From: Clostridia bacterium UC5.1-1D10
Lineage (GTDB): Bacteria > Bacillota > Clostridia > Lachnospirales > Anaerotignaceae
Reading direction: 5' to 3'
Assembly (NCBI GenBank): GCA_001304995.1
Contig: BBZU01000021.1
Location: forward strand, 1 to 43,711
DNA: 43,711 nucleotides
Shown here piece by piece: positions 14,284 through 24,553 of this stretch (positions are counted from its first letter, which is position 1; each line of letters opens with the position of its first letter). The notes under the pieces are model-generated. The model was not told the origin of the DNA, searched no databases, and worked only from the letters and a program-made list of their open reading frames with translations. A program made the translations under genes and the position numbers.

Positions 14284-16770
14284 ATGAAAAAAGAAAAAAG
14301 ACGAGCGTTCCTTTTGGGAAAAACTGGCGACGCTGATTGTAGATAAGCGAAATTTATTCTTTCTGTTATACGGGGCGGCAATGCTCTTTTCCGTATTTGC
14401 CAGCGGATGGGTATCGGTCAATGACGACTTGACGTCCTATCTGCCGGAAGAAACGGAAACGAGGCGTGGGTTGGACTTGATGGATGAGGAATTTACCACA
14501 TTTGCCACAGCCCGCGTCATGGTCAACAACATTACATATGACCAAGCGCTGACCCTATCAGAGGAATTGGAAAAATAGAAGGCATCACAGAAGTGGAATT
14601 TGATGAAACAGAAGACCACTACCGAGGTGCGGCGGCGCTGTTCGATGTGACCTTTGACGGCGAAGTGGATGATGAAATCTCTTTGACAGCACTGAATGCG
14701 CTGAAAGAAGAGTTGGCGCCCTATGATTTGTATGTATCTTCAGAAGTAGGCAACAATCGTTCCGACTTACTGGCGGAAGAAATGAAAATGATCATGGTTG
14801 TGGCAGCGGTAATCATTGTCAGTGTGCTGCTGCTTACATCTAAGACCTATATGGAAATTCCTGTATTGCTGCTGACATTCATTGCGGCGGCGGTGCTGAA
14901 TATGGGAACAAACTTCTTTTTTGGAGAGATTTCCTTTATTTCCAACTCCGTAACGGTGGTGCTCCAATTGGCCCTCGCCATTGACTATGCCATTATCCTT
15001 TGTCACCGTTACAGCGAAGAACGGGTGCATATGGAGCCTAGAGAGGCGACCATTACGGCACTGAGCAAAGCTATTCCAGAAATTTCAGCCAGCAGCTTGA
15101 CCACCATTTCCGGTTTGGGAGCGCTGATGTTCATGCAGTTCGGCATTGGGTTTGATATGGGGCGTGTGCTCATCAAAGCTATCTTTTGCAGTTTGCTGTC
15201 TGTATTTACATTGATGCCCGGTTTGCTGATGCTGTTCAGCAAGGGCATAGACAAGACACATCATAAAAACTTTGTACCAAGCATTGATGGATTGGGACGG
15301 ATTGTTATCAAAATGCAGTATATCGTCCCGCCTATTTTCCTGATTTTGCTGATTGTGGCGTTCAAGTTTTCTTCTATGTGCCCTTATGCTTATGGGTATA
15401 CACAGATTACTTCTTTCCAGAAGAGCGAGAATACCATTGCAGATGATAAGATCAAAGAAACCTTTGGGGGACAGAATACACTGGCAATTGTCATTCCCAA
15501 AGGGGATTATGACAGCGAGCGGGCGCTGCTGGCAGATATACAGAAGCATCCCGAAGTGAATTCGGCTTTGGGTATTGCCAATGCGGAAGCGGAAGATGAC
15601 TATATGCTGGCAGACGCTTTGACACCCAGAAAATTTGCGGAAATGATGGACCTGGATGTGGAAGTGGCGAAACTCCTTTATGGTGCTTACGGCATCAAGA
15701 ATGAGGAATATGGTTATGTCATTGGGAATCTGGATAATTACGAAGTGCCCCTCATTGATATGTTTTTGTTTGTTCATGAAGAAGCGGACAAAGGATATGT
15801 GGAACTGGATGATGAAATGCAGAGGGATCTGGACGACGCATATGAAAAAATCGACGACGCCAGAAAACAGCTGCAAGGGGAAAATTACTCCCGTTTGGTA
15901 CTGGATTTGAATCTGCCGGAAGAAGGCGAGGAAACTTTCGCATTCCTGGATGTGCTTCGAGAAGATGTGGGAAGATATTACGACGATTTTCTGCTGGTAG
16001 GCAACAGCACCAGTGACTTCGACCTTTCCAGCTCCTTCAGTCGGGATAATGTGATGATCAGTGTCCTTTCCATCGTATTTGTTATTCTGGTACTGCTCTT
16101 TACATTCCAGTCCGTTGGGCTGCCGATTTTGCTGATACTTGTGATTCAGGGGAGTGTATGGATTAACTTCTCCTTCCCTTACTTGATGCACAGCAATCTG
16201 TTTTTCCTCAGTTATCTGGTGGTCAGCTCCATACAGATGGGGGCAAACATCGACTATGCTATTGTTATCTCCAACCGATACATGGAACTGAAAAAACAGA
16301 TGCCGCCTCACAAAGCCATTATTCTGGCATTGAATCAGGCGTTTCCTACCATCATTACATCCGGTTCCATGCTGGCGGCAGCAGGGCTTTTGATTGGGTT
16401 CATGTCTTCTGACCCTACCGTTGCATCCATCGGTATTTGTCTGGGACGTGGTACCATCTTATCCATTTTCCTGGTTATGTTTGTACTGCCGGAAATCTTG
16501 CTGCTGGGAGACAAAGTCATCGAACGGACGATGTTTGCCATCAAACCACCGGAACTCAGTCAGGAACTGGAAGGTTCTGTACGGGTCAATGGCCATATCC
16601 GGGGCTATGTTTCCGGTACCATTGACGCGAAAGTACAAGGTGTGATCCATGGGGAAGTACATGCCATTGTAGATACGGAAGGCAAAAAAGAAAAGCCCAA
16701 AGAGGAGCCAACTGAGGAACAAACGGAAGAAACCGAAAGAGAGGAGGGGCAGACCCATGAAAATCAGTAA
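14284..16770 (+). CDS. MMPL/RND-type transporter with a bactofilin-like tail, two single-base indels
   Basis: Corrected, the gene encodes about 828 residues. Two RND halves, each with one helix, an extracellular loop domain and five more helices, form an MMPL (HAE3-type) exporter likely to move lipids or other hydrophobic molecules. The tail at about 762-795 shows a strict [G/A]-x-[I/V]-x rhythm (VNGHIRGYVSGTIDAKV) like bactofilin beta-helix turns, then an acid/lysine-rich end. The A-runs at 14294-14299 (one extra) and 14571-14575 (one missing) break the frame. Correcting them yields MKKEKDERSFWEKLATLIVD at the start and ELEKIEGITEVEF at the second site. GGTGG precedes ATG 14284. The next gene starts 14 bases inside the end of this one. 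Confidence 0.85.
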
Positions 16771-19700
16771 AAGAATCATATCATTACTCATGGCAGCACT
16801 GCTGGTTTTTGGTCTGCCTTTGAGCGCCTTTGCTTCTGATGGAGGAGAAATCCGCATCTCAACAGCAGAGGATTGGAAATCATTTGTGAAAAACTGCAAG
16901 CTGGATACTTGGTCCGTAGGTAAGACCGTTGTGTTGGATACAGATTTGGATTTGGGCGGCAATTTTACGCCGGTGCCTGTGTTCAGCGGTACTTTTGACG
17001 GTAATGGACACAGCATCCATATGGGGTCTTATACGTCAGCGGCTTCTGATACAGGGGTATTTCGTTATGTGAGCGAAGGCGCAGTGGTGAAAAACCTGAC
17101 AGTTACAGGCACATGGGAGCCATCTGGCGGGAAAAGCGCCATTGGCGGTATTGTAGGACACAACAGCGGCACCATTGAAAATTGTATGTTCAACGGTGTG
17201 GTAGACGGCAAAAACAATATTGGCGGCATTGTCGGCATCAATGAAAATACAGGGGTTATCACAGGATGTACCGTTCGCGGGGAAATTCGCGGGGAACACT
17301 ATACCGGCGGTGTTGCTGGGCAGAACCTTGGCAGCATCATCCGCTGTACCAATGAAAGCAGCGTCAATACAGACGGAGCGGAGATTGCGCCCACACTGGA
17401 TGATATTGATGTGAGCCATATCAACAATACGGAAAATCTTTCCGTATATACAGATACGGGCGGTATTACGGGATTTTCCTCTGGGCTTTTGCAGGGATGC
17501 CAGAATACAGGGGAAATTGGTTATCCCCATGTGGGGTATAACGTAGGCGGTATTGCCGGCAGACAGTCTGGTTATCTCCATGACTGCGAAAACCGTGGCA
17601 GTGTTTACGGCAGAAAAGACGTAGGCGGTATCGTTGGGCAGATGGAACCTTATCTGATTTTGAAATTCGGTAAGGACGACTTGGAACGGCTTTCTGATGC
17701 TTTTTCTGGTTTGCAGGACATTATGGACGGTATGCTGGATCATACGGAAACCACCATGGATGACGTTTCTTTCCGTTTGGACAACATTTCTGCTATGTCC
17801 GATGAAGCCAGAGAAAGTACGGATTATCTGGTACACCGAACAGAGGATTATGTGGATGATACCATTATGACCATCAATGACCTGAGTGTACGGGCAGACC
17901 GTTTCCTGGGTGATCTGGAAGACATTCTGGGAACTGGGGAAGATGTGGCCGATGATATTACGGACGCATTGGAACAGCTCCATAAATCCGTAGACCGTTT
18001 GCAGGATGCGGCACAGGCTGGGCAGGATGCCATTGACAGCGCTAACAGCGGTTTGACGAAATTAGATCGTGCGGTGCAGAATTACAAAAACGCATGGAAA
18101 GATGTAAACCAGAGCGTACAGAATGTTATTGGTTCTGTGGGCAACTGGGAAGCTATGGAACAGGCACTGGCTGATTTACAGGGTGATGTTACTTATCTGA
18201 AGTCTGCCGGTGATGGTGTCATTCGTGCCATCAACAACACGAAAAATGAAATGGGGGATGCCCTGGACAGCGGCAGTGATATGGCTTCTGATCTGAACAG
18301 CGCTTTATCCAGACTGGAACGTTCTGTGGAAAAAATGCAGGACATTCAGGATGGATTATCCGATATGGTAACGGACATGCGTTGGGCAATTCGGGATTTC
18401 CGGGAAGGCGGCGCGCCGCAGTTTGCTGTGCCCGATGCGGAATACAAAGAGCAGGTGGATAATCTGTTGGATCAGACTGGCTCCATTTTTGATGAAGTGG
18501 AACAGATGACAGATGAAATGGGGGACAACGGCGACATCCTCATTTCTGACCTGCGGGCAATGAATGACCAGATGCGAAGCATTATGGATATCATGCGGGA
18601 TATTTATGAAAAACTGCTGGATGATGGCGAAGAAGAAGAGATTTATGAAGATATATCAGAAGAAGTGACTTCTTCCACAGAAGGTGTCACGGAAAACTGC
18701 CGCAACTACGCGAAGGTGGAAGGCGACGTGGATACCGGGGGGATCTGCGGCGCCATTGCGGTGGAATACGACTTTGACCCGGAAGACGACCTGACAAGAC
18801 AGGGAGATACTTCCCTGAATCAGCATTTCCAGACAAAAGCTGTCCTGCGGGGTTCTGTGAACTACGGAGCAGTGACAGGGAAAAAAGATTATGTAGGCGG
18901 TATTGCAGGTTATATGAAGCTGGGCAGCATCTACAAATGTGAGGCTTATGGCAAAGTGACCAGCAGTGACGGCGATTATATCGGCGGTATCGTTGGCAGC
19001 TCTGATTCTGTGGTACGAAACAGTGATGCCAAAGTTTCCCTGAGCGGCGGCAGCTATACCGGCGGTATTGCCGGATATGGTACGGACATTTTTGACTGCC
19101 GTGCCATGGTGGAACTGGCAGATGCGGAAGAAGCAGCCGGTGCCATTGCCGGAAAAGCAGAAGGCAATGTGAAAGGCAATTACTTTGTAGACGGCGACTG
19201 GGGCGGCGTGGACGACATCAGTTTTGCCGGAGAAGCAGAGCCTATGGCGTATGAAGATTTCATTGCCATGGAAGGTCTGCCGGAGCGGTTCCGTTCCTTC
19301 TATCTGACTTACATGGCAAATGGTGCTGTGGTGGATGATGTGGCATACACTTACGGCGAAAAAACAGACAGCAAGCCCATTCCAGAAGTGCCCAAGCAAG
19401 AAGGAACTTCCGGAAAATGGGAGGAATTGCCGGAAACCGTTACATTTGACAGAGTCATTGAAGCTGTTTATACCCAGCGCAGTTCTTCCATTGCGTCGCC
19501 GCAGACCAGAGGAGAAGCCATGCTTTCCATTCTGCTGGCAGAAGGCAGTTTTGAGGACGGTGCGGAAATCACCATGGAACCTGTGACTGCGGAAGAAGCT
19601 GGCAGCATGGACAGCAGCAAATTCGTGGAAGGCTGGAAGGCAACATTGCCGGAAGACGGCAGCATCACCCATCTCATGCGGTATTGTGTGCCGGAAGGCG

Positions 19701-19948
19701 GAGGACTGCTGAAGCTGTATCTGGTGAAAGACGGCGGCGCTGTGCCTCTGGATACCCAGAAAGACGGACAATATCTGTGCTTTAACGCGGATGGTACCCA
19801 GTTTACGTTCTATGCGGAACGGATGCCTTTGTGGCAGGTGGCTGCACCTATTGCAGGGTGTGTGGTTCTTGCTTTAGGGGCTGTCATTTTCTGGAAAAGA
19901 GAGCGGATTAAGAATTTTGTTAAAGACAAACGGAAAAAAGAGGAGTAA
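16757..19948 (+). CDS. Large GLUG-repeat surface protein with central coiled coil and C-terminal anchor
   Basis: This 1063-residue protein has a signal peptide (1-27, ending SAFAS). Six GLUG-type units follow (xGGI[VA]G at about 128, 154, 182, 233, 261 and 288), then a helical heptad-rich region at about 303-631. Further GLUG units lie at about 658, 711, 741 and 768, with a mixed domain after them. One membrane helix (about 1025-1045) and a lysine-rich cytoplasmic tail end the protein. It should be anchored at its C-terminus and face outward. GLUG repeats occur in bacterial surface proteins such as IgA-protease-like and adhesive proteins. Its start lies inside the MMPL gene, so the two are translationally coupled. 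It may be a partner of the exporter, but that role is inferred. Confidence 0.85.
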   Translation: MKISKRIISLLMAALLVFGLPLSAFASDGGEIRISTAEDWKSFVKNCKLDTWSVGKTVVLDTDLDLGGNFTPVPVFSGTFDGNGHSIHMGSYTSAASDTGVFRYVSEGAVVKNLTVTGTWEPSGGKSAIGGIVGHNSGTIENCMFNGVVDGKNNIGGIVGINENTGVITGCTVRGEIRGEHYTGGVAGQNLGSIIRCTNESSVNTDGAEIAPTLDDIDVSHINNTENLSVYTDTGGITGFSSGLLQGCQNTGEIGYPHVGYNVGGIAGRQSGYLHDCENRGSVYGRKDVGGIVGQMEPYLILKFGKDDLERLSDAFSGLQDIMDGMLDHTETTMDDVSFRLDNISAMSDEARESTDYLVHRTEDYVDDTIMTINDLSVRADRFLGDLEDILGTGEDVADDITDALEQLHKSVDRLQDAAQAGQDAIDSANSGLTKLDRAVQNYKNAWKDVNQSVQNVIGSVGNWEAMEQALADLQGDVTYLKSAGDGVIRAINNTKNEMGDALDSGSDMASDLNSALSRLERSVEKMQDIQDGLSDMVTDMRWAIRDFREGGAPQFAVPDAEYKEQVDNLLDQTGSIFDEVEQMTDEMGDNGDILISDLRAMNDQMRSIMDIMRDIYEKLLDDGEEEEIYEDISEEVTSSTEGVTENCRNYAKVEGDVDTGGICGAIAVEYDFDPEDDLTRQGDTSLNQHFQTKAVLRGSVNYGAVTGKKDYVGGIAGYMKLGSIYKCEAYGKVTSSDGDYIGGIVGSSDSVVRNSDAKVSLSGGSYTGGIAGYGTDIFDCRAMVELADAEEAAGAIAGKAEGNVKGNYFVDGDWGGVDDISFAGEAEPMAYEDFIAMEGLPERFRSFYLTYMANGAVVDDVAYTYGEKTDSKPIPEVPKQEGTSGKWEELPETVTFDRVIEAVYTQRSSSIASPQTRGEAMLSILLAEGSFEDGAEITMEPVTAEEAGSMDSSKFVEGWKATLPEDGSITHLMRYCVPEGGGLLKLYLVKDGGAVPLDTQKDGQYLCFNADGTQFTFYAERMPLWQVAAPIAGCVVLALGAVIFWKRERIKNFVKDKRKKEE

Positions 19949-20017
19949 AATAAAGCTGTAAGGAACGCAATGCAGCAAAGGACTTCTCTGTTTTGCTGAA
20001 ACACAGACAGAAAAGAA

Positions 20018-20064
20018 AAGCTGTATGGACGGCAGGAAAATGCCGGTTCCATGCAGCTTTTTTT
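20018..20064 (+). terminator. Terminator after the GLUG gene
   Basis: AAGCTGTATGGAcGGCA pairs with TGCCGGTTCCATGCAGCTT around a short loop, followed by seven T. Confidence 0.88.
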
Positions 20065-20100
20065 GTACAAAGGGTTTTGGAATGCAAAGGAGGAACGGGT

Positions 20101-21749
20101 ATGAAAGGAAAGGTCATTTTTTGGCGGCGGCAATGGGAACCCTCTGGTCGGCAACGGCTTTTGGTGCGCAGTTTCCCGATGTGCCCACAGACCATTGGGC
20201 TTATAACGAAGTGGTGAAAGCCAGCGAGATCGGTTTCATCAGCGGCATGGATGACGGTACTTTTGGTCTGGGACAAACGGTGACAAGAGGGCAGTTTGTA
20301 TCCATGATGTGCAGGATGTTTGGTTGGGAACTGGTGGATGCCAAGAGTGGTTCTTTTGCGGATAATCAGGATGTGAACCAATGGTATTTCAAGAGCGTGG
20401 AAACGGCAGCGCAGCATGGGGCTTTAGATGGCAGTGCTCAGAATTTCCGTCCCAATGACAATATCACTAGAGAGGAAATGGCTGTGATGCTGGTGAAAGG
20501 ATTGGGCTATGACAATCTGGTGGAAACGGTAGCAGCGGCGGCTTCTCCTTTTACAGATGTGACAAGCAACAAAGGATATATCAATCTGGCTTATGATTTC
20601 GGTATTGTCAGCGGCAAAGGTGCCGGGCAGTTTGTGCCGAACGGAACAGCTACCAGAGAAGAAGCGGCGGCAATGATGCTGCGGTGCTACAACAAAATGA
20701 ACAGTGATACAGACTTTGTCCATGGCTTCTATGCTTTTTCTTCCTATGGGCAGAAAGAGCTGGCAAAGGAAATGGACGCTGTTTCTTTTGGCTGGAGCAA
20801 AATGGAATATCGTGATGGACAGGGCATTGTGGTCAATACCCTTTATGAAAATAATAATGAATGGGCAGTGCCGGAAGGTTATGAACAGATTGTGGAAGAA
20901 TTGCAGAGCAGCGGTGTCCAGACCAATCTGAATATTTTCCTGTCTGATGCCACAGCGGCGCAGACCATTTTGAATAGCGCAGAAAATCGGACAGCGGCAG
21001 TGAACGCTATCATGGAAGAAGTGACAGTGACTTATAAAAAACTGGGCAGAAATCCTTATGAAGGGGTTACCATTGACTTTGAAGGGCTTCGCGGAAGTAC
21101 ATTGAAACAGAACTTTGTGGCGTTCCTGAAAGAACTGGATACAGCATTGACGGCTGAAGGAAAGAGCCTGTATGTGGCAGTTCATCCGGCAACGAAAGAT
21201 GGCAGTTATTACGATGGATATGATTACAAAGCCATTGGCGAGATTGCGGACAAAGTCATTATGATGGCTTATGATTATGAGGCAAAGAGTATTTCCTCTG
21301 ATGTACAGCAAAGTGGCTTTACCACAACGCCTGTATCTCCTTTCGATCAGGTCTATTATGGGCTGCACGCCATTACTGACGACAGTACGGGTGTAGCAGA
21401 TAGCAGCAAAGTTGTGCTGGGGATGAGCCCTTCTTCCAACGTGGAATGGGATCTGCAAAATGGTGTTATTGTTAACAGTCAGGGCATCGACAATGATTAT
21501 GATACATTGCAGTCTTATCTGCAGAGTGGCGCCACATCCGAATATTCTGAAAAATATCGGAATCCTTACATGACAGTGCAGGATGGAGATACCACAAAGG
21601 TCATTTGGTATGAGGACAGCCGGAGCATTCGGGACAAAATCGATCTGGCAAAAATGATGGGTGTCAATGGTGTATCTTTCTGGAGATTGGGACTGATTCC
21701 CGATGAAAATACAACGGCTTACAGCAATATCTGGAGTACAGTGAAATAA
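20101..21749 (+). CDS. SLH-domain protein with GH18-like catalytic domain, one-base deletion in the signal peptide
   Basis: Corrected length is about 549 residues. A signal peptide (FLAAAMGTLWSATAFGA) precedes three SLH domains at about 23-68, 85-130 and 145-195, which tether proteins to secondary wall polymers. A GH18-like TIM barrel (about 200-549) follows. The catalytic-strand motif GVTIDFEGL carries the acid expected in this family, and IMMAYDYEA is the later conserved strand. Such proteins resemble the YaaH/spore-cortex group and may cut peptidoglycan or chitin-like glycans. The T-run at 20117-20122 is one short. With seven T the start ATG 20101 (SD GGAGGAAC) joins the body. Without it, only an unconvincing upstream start is in frame. 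Confidence 0.85.
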
Positions 21750-21800
21750 AATATGGATGATTTCCCCCGAATGTTTGGGGCTGTTTCATAAGAAAACGAA

Positions 21801-21847
21801 GATAGCTGAAATTCTTATTGTACAAAGAATTCCAGCTATCTTTTTTA
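21801..21847 (+). terminator. Terminator after the SLH-GH18 gene
   Basis: GATAGCTG-a-AATTCTT pairs with AAGAATT-c-CAGCTATC, followed by six T. The bases from here to the next promoter (21848-21982) show nothing recognisable. Confidence 0.88.
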
Positions 21848-21982
21848 TCAGGATTTCGTGGAAATGTTTCCTTCTGGAATCAGCCGTCGCAGTTCGCCTT
21901 AGGAAATAAATGGAAACCAATGTTTTCTTAAGGAGAGCCTGCTGTTTCGGGAGATTTTTTGTATGAAAATGGAAACAAGTTG

Positions 21983-22040
21983 TTGACAAATTGGTCTATG
22001 AATTATAGACTAAAAGAAAAAGAGTCTAAAACTTATAGAC
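21983..22040 (+). promoter_or_regulatory. BlaI-type promoter with two operators
   Basis: TTGACA (21983-21988) and TAGACT (22006-22011) are 17 bases apart. The palindrome GTCTATGAATTATAGAC (21994-22010) fills the spacer and -10. A second dyad GTCTAAAACTTATAGAC (22024-22040) follows 30 bases downstream. Both fit GTCTA-N7-TAGAC, as expected for an autoregulated BlaI/MecI repressor. Confidence 0.82.
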
Positions 22041-22056
22041 CGAAAGGCGGGATACC

Positions 22057-22416
22057 ATGGGATACCAATTGACGGAAGCGGAGGAAAGACTGGCAGAGAT
22101 TTTATGGAAGCATGTTCCCATGTCCTCGGCGGAACTGGTGAAAATCTGCGGAGAGGAAATAGACTGGAAGAAGTCGACCACCTATACCATGCTGAAAAAG
22201 CTGGAGCAAAAAGGGGTCTTTGTCAATGAAAAAGGCATGATTCGTGCCATATATACCAAAGAAGAATGGCAGGCTCAGGAAAGCAGACAGTTTGTCAAAG
22301 ACAGCTTTGGCGGTTCTCTGCCAAAGTTTCTCACAGCCTTTGCAAAGGGGAAAGGGCTGACGGCAAAAGAAGTGGAGGAGATGAAAAAGCTCATTGAAAC
22401 ATACGAGGAGGGCTGA
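22057..22416 (+). CDS. BlaI/MecI-family transcriptional repressor
   Basis: This 119-residue winged-helix repressor shows the family pattern: LTEAEERLAEILWKHVPMSSAELVK, then the recognition helix WKKSTTYTMLKKLEQKGV, then a C-terminal dimerisation part. In this family the repressor blocks its own operon until an M56 membrane peptidase signals. AAAGGCGGG precedes ATG 22057, and the M56 gene starts two bases after the stop. The two dyads at 21994-22040 are its probable operators. Confidence 0.92.
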   Translation: MGYQLTEAEERLAEILWKHVPMSSAELVKICGEEIDWKKSTTYTMLKKLEQKGVFVNEKGMIRAIYTKEEWQAQESRQFVKDSFGGSLPKFLTAFAKGKGLTAKEVEEMKKLIETYEEG

Positions 22417-22418
22417 GT

Positions 22419-24512
22419 ATGGATGGACTGTTTCTGGAAATTTTGAATTTGTCCCTTTACGGCAGTTTTGCCATTGTGGCAGTGTTGATTCTGCGGTTTT
22501 TGCTGAAAAAAAGCCCCAAATCCATTTCTTATGGTTTGTGGCTGGTGGTATTTCTGGCGCTGATTCTGCCTGTGCGGATCAAAACTTCATACAGCCCTAT
22601 GCCTGTGGGGGTAGAAAGTTTTCGGCAGGAGAAGATGTATCAGGCAGTGCCTCAGGCGGAAAGCGGCATTTCTGTTGTGGATGATTTTGTGGCGGAACGG
22701 ACACCAGTGCGGAAACTGGGAGAAGAAGTTTTTCCCATGGAACGGATTGTGGAAGGGGCTTCTGTGGTATGGTTTGCTGGGACTGTGATTTTGCTGGGAT
22801 ACGGCATGATTTCTTCTTGGAAACTGCGGAAGAAGCTGAAAAACGGGGAAAAGCTGGAATCGAATGTATATCAGGTGGAAGGATTGCCCACAGCGTTTGT
22901 GATGGGGATGCCGCCCTGCATTTATATTCCGGCAGATTTGACAGCGGAAGAACGGGAATATGTGCTCTGTCATGAGAGAATCCATATCAAACGGCATGAT
23001 ATGCGTATCAAGCAGGGGGCTTTTGTCATTCTTTGCCTGCATTGGTTCAATCCGTTGGTGTGGCTGGCGTTCCGGTGCATGGAAGCGGACATGGAAAGCT
23101 CCTGTGATGAAAAGGTGCTGGAAAAAATGGGGATGGACATCAAAAAAGGATATTCCCTTTCTCTGGTGCGGCTGTCGGCGGAGGAAAGATGGTTCGGTGC
23201 GCCGTTGGCTTTTGGGGAAAAGCCCATCAAAGCGAGGGTGAAGCATATCCTCCAATACAAAAAGCCTGTTTCTGTTGTGGCAGGGCTGGCGGTTGTGGCG
23301 GCGGTGGCGGTGGGATGCGCCATCTGGAGTGCGCCGGAAAAAGTGGATGAAGGCAGCGAGATTATCAAAATAAAGGAAGAACAGATTACAGATATGGTAG
23401 AAAAACAGGGCAGCCACATCATTGACCGAGAAGTGATGCAAGCTACACAGCATGCTCGTGTGGATGGTCTGCTGGGGGAAAATGTGTCTGTGGAAGTCTG
23501 GTCAGAAAAATGCCGCTTTCAGTTAGATAGCGACAAGCCTTTGCAGTTACCGGAGGAAATTACCCAGGAGGGAGATAATTTATATCTGGAATCGGAAAAA
23601 TACGCCTTCGGGGCAATGCGTTTGCCGAACCCTGATGAAAGCGGCGTTGACGTTTATGAATATACAGACGAGGAGGAGGCGTTATTTGGTGTATGCTTTG
23701 GCAGTTTGCGTTTCTATGAACAGATGATGCCTCAGGAAGAAATGGAGACTATGGTGCGGGCGCTTCTGGAGGACAAAGGATATATTACACCGGAAACTTA
23801 TGAGGGAAATCATGTCATCGTGGATGTATCTCTCCATCAGCAGAAAGGATACAGTGATTGGCGGCTGCTTCTGTCCCAGCCTGTGAAACAGGGAGCAGAC
23901 GGCATTTGGTGTGTGGAACGGTGGAGTGATGAATTGGGACATCTTTATTACAACTATGTCAGTGGTGCGGAAGAAGATACTTATTACACGGAACAGCAGG
24001 CACAGTGTGACGAAGGACACAAGGTAGGGCTTTTGAATCCTGAAGACGTTGCCATGACATTTCTGCGGGATGATATGAACCTTTGGTCTGTGACCACAGA
24101 CGATATTGTGGTGAGAGAAGGAACTTTGGAGGATTTTTACGGTGATATGTCCTCTAAGCGGTTCGGGTATATCTTAGAGTTGGATTTTGAAAATGAGTGG
24201 CTCGAATTGAACGAAGCCCAGTGGTATACAGAGGAAAACAGGGAACGTTTGGCACAGGTACATCTGGATCCCAATATGGAGATGCCAAATGGATTTTATA
24301 TCCGCACATGGGAAAATAATACGTCCATGAATATGGGGAAACGCCCCGAAATTCTGGTGGTGGAATTCACAGAAAATGGTGTGGAGCAGAAACAGCTGAA
24401 AAGCTGGAAGGAATTGCAGAAACATTTGGAAGAAGGCGGCGGATACCTGCCTTTTTGGATCACTTCGGAAAATGGTGTTGTGACAAAAGTGGAAGAGCAG
24501 TATGTTCCTTAA
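22419..24512 (+). CDS. BlaR1-like M56 membrane metallopeptidase with unknown sensor domain
   Basis: This 697-residue protein has an M56 membrane module in about residues 1-300, with several helices and the zinc-peptidase motif HERIH (about 185-189) followed by a conserved EADMESSCDEKVL segment. A further helix lies at about 286-304. The remaining 390 residues should face outward. They do not show the SxxK/SxN/KTG motifs of the penicillin-binding sensor of true BlaR1, so the ligand is probably not a beta-lactam. When triggered, such proteins lead to loss of the BlaI repressor. The stop is followed by a strong terminator, so no output gene lies in this operon. Confidence 0.87.
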   Translation: MDGLFLEILNLSLYGSFAIVAVLILRFLLKKSPKSISYGLWLVVFLALILPVRIKTSYSPMPVGVESFRQEKMYQAVPQAESGISVVDDFVAERTPVRKLGEEVFPMERIVEGASVVWFAGTVILLGYGMISSWKLRKKLKNGEKLESNVYQVEGLPTAFVMGMPPCIYIPADLTAEEREYVLCHERIHIKRHDMRIKQGAFVILCLHWFNPLVWLAFRCMEADMESSCDEKVLEKMGMDIKKGYSLSLVRLSAEERWFGAPLAFGEKPIKARVKHILQYKKPVSVVAGLAVVAAVAVGCAIWSAPEKVDEGSEIIKIKEEQITDMVEKQGSHIIDREVMQATQHARVDGLLGENVSVEVWSEKCRFQLDSDKPLQLPEEITQEGDNLYLESEKYAFGAMRLPNPDESGVDVYEYTDEEEALFGVCFGSLRFYEQMMPQEEMETMVRALLEDKGYITPETYEGNHVIVDVSLHQQKGYSDWRLLLSQPVKQGADGIWCVERWSDELGHLYYNYVSGAEEDTYYTEQQAQCDEGHKVGLLNPEDVAMTFLRDDMNLWSVTTDDIVVREGTLEDFYGDMSSKRFGYILELDFENEWLELNEAQWYTEENRERLAQVHLDPNMEMPNGFYIRTWENNTSMNMGKRPEILVVEFTENGVEQKQLKSWKELQKHLEEGGGYLPFWITSENGVVTKVEEQYVP

Positions 24513-24516
24513 AAGA

Positions 24517-24553
24517 AAAAGGCACAGAATTTTAAAGAGATTCTGTGCCTTTT
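24517..24553. terminator. Bidirectional terminator
   Basis: AAAAGGCACAGAAT pairs with ATTCTGTGCCTTTT. It ends the M56 gene on the plus strand, and its 3' half overlaps the end of the minus-strand gene at 24532. Confidence 0.88.

Noticed and set aside
20025-20110. An upstream start giving a longer SLH-GH18 protein
   Set aside because: It runs through the terminator of the previous gene and yields no signal peptide. ATG 20101 with a good SD and one missing T gives a normal secreted protein.
22057-24512. A beta-lactamase regulatory locus
   Set aside because: There is no beta-lactamase or PBP gene, and the M56 outer domain lacks penicillin-binding motifs.
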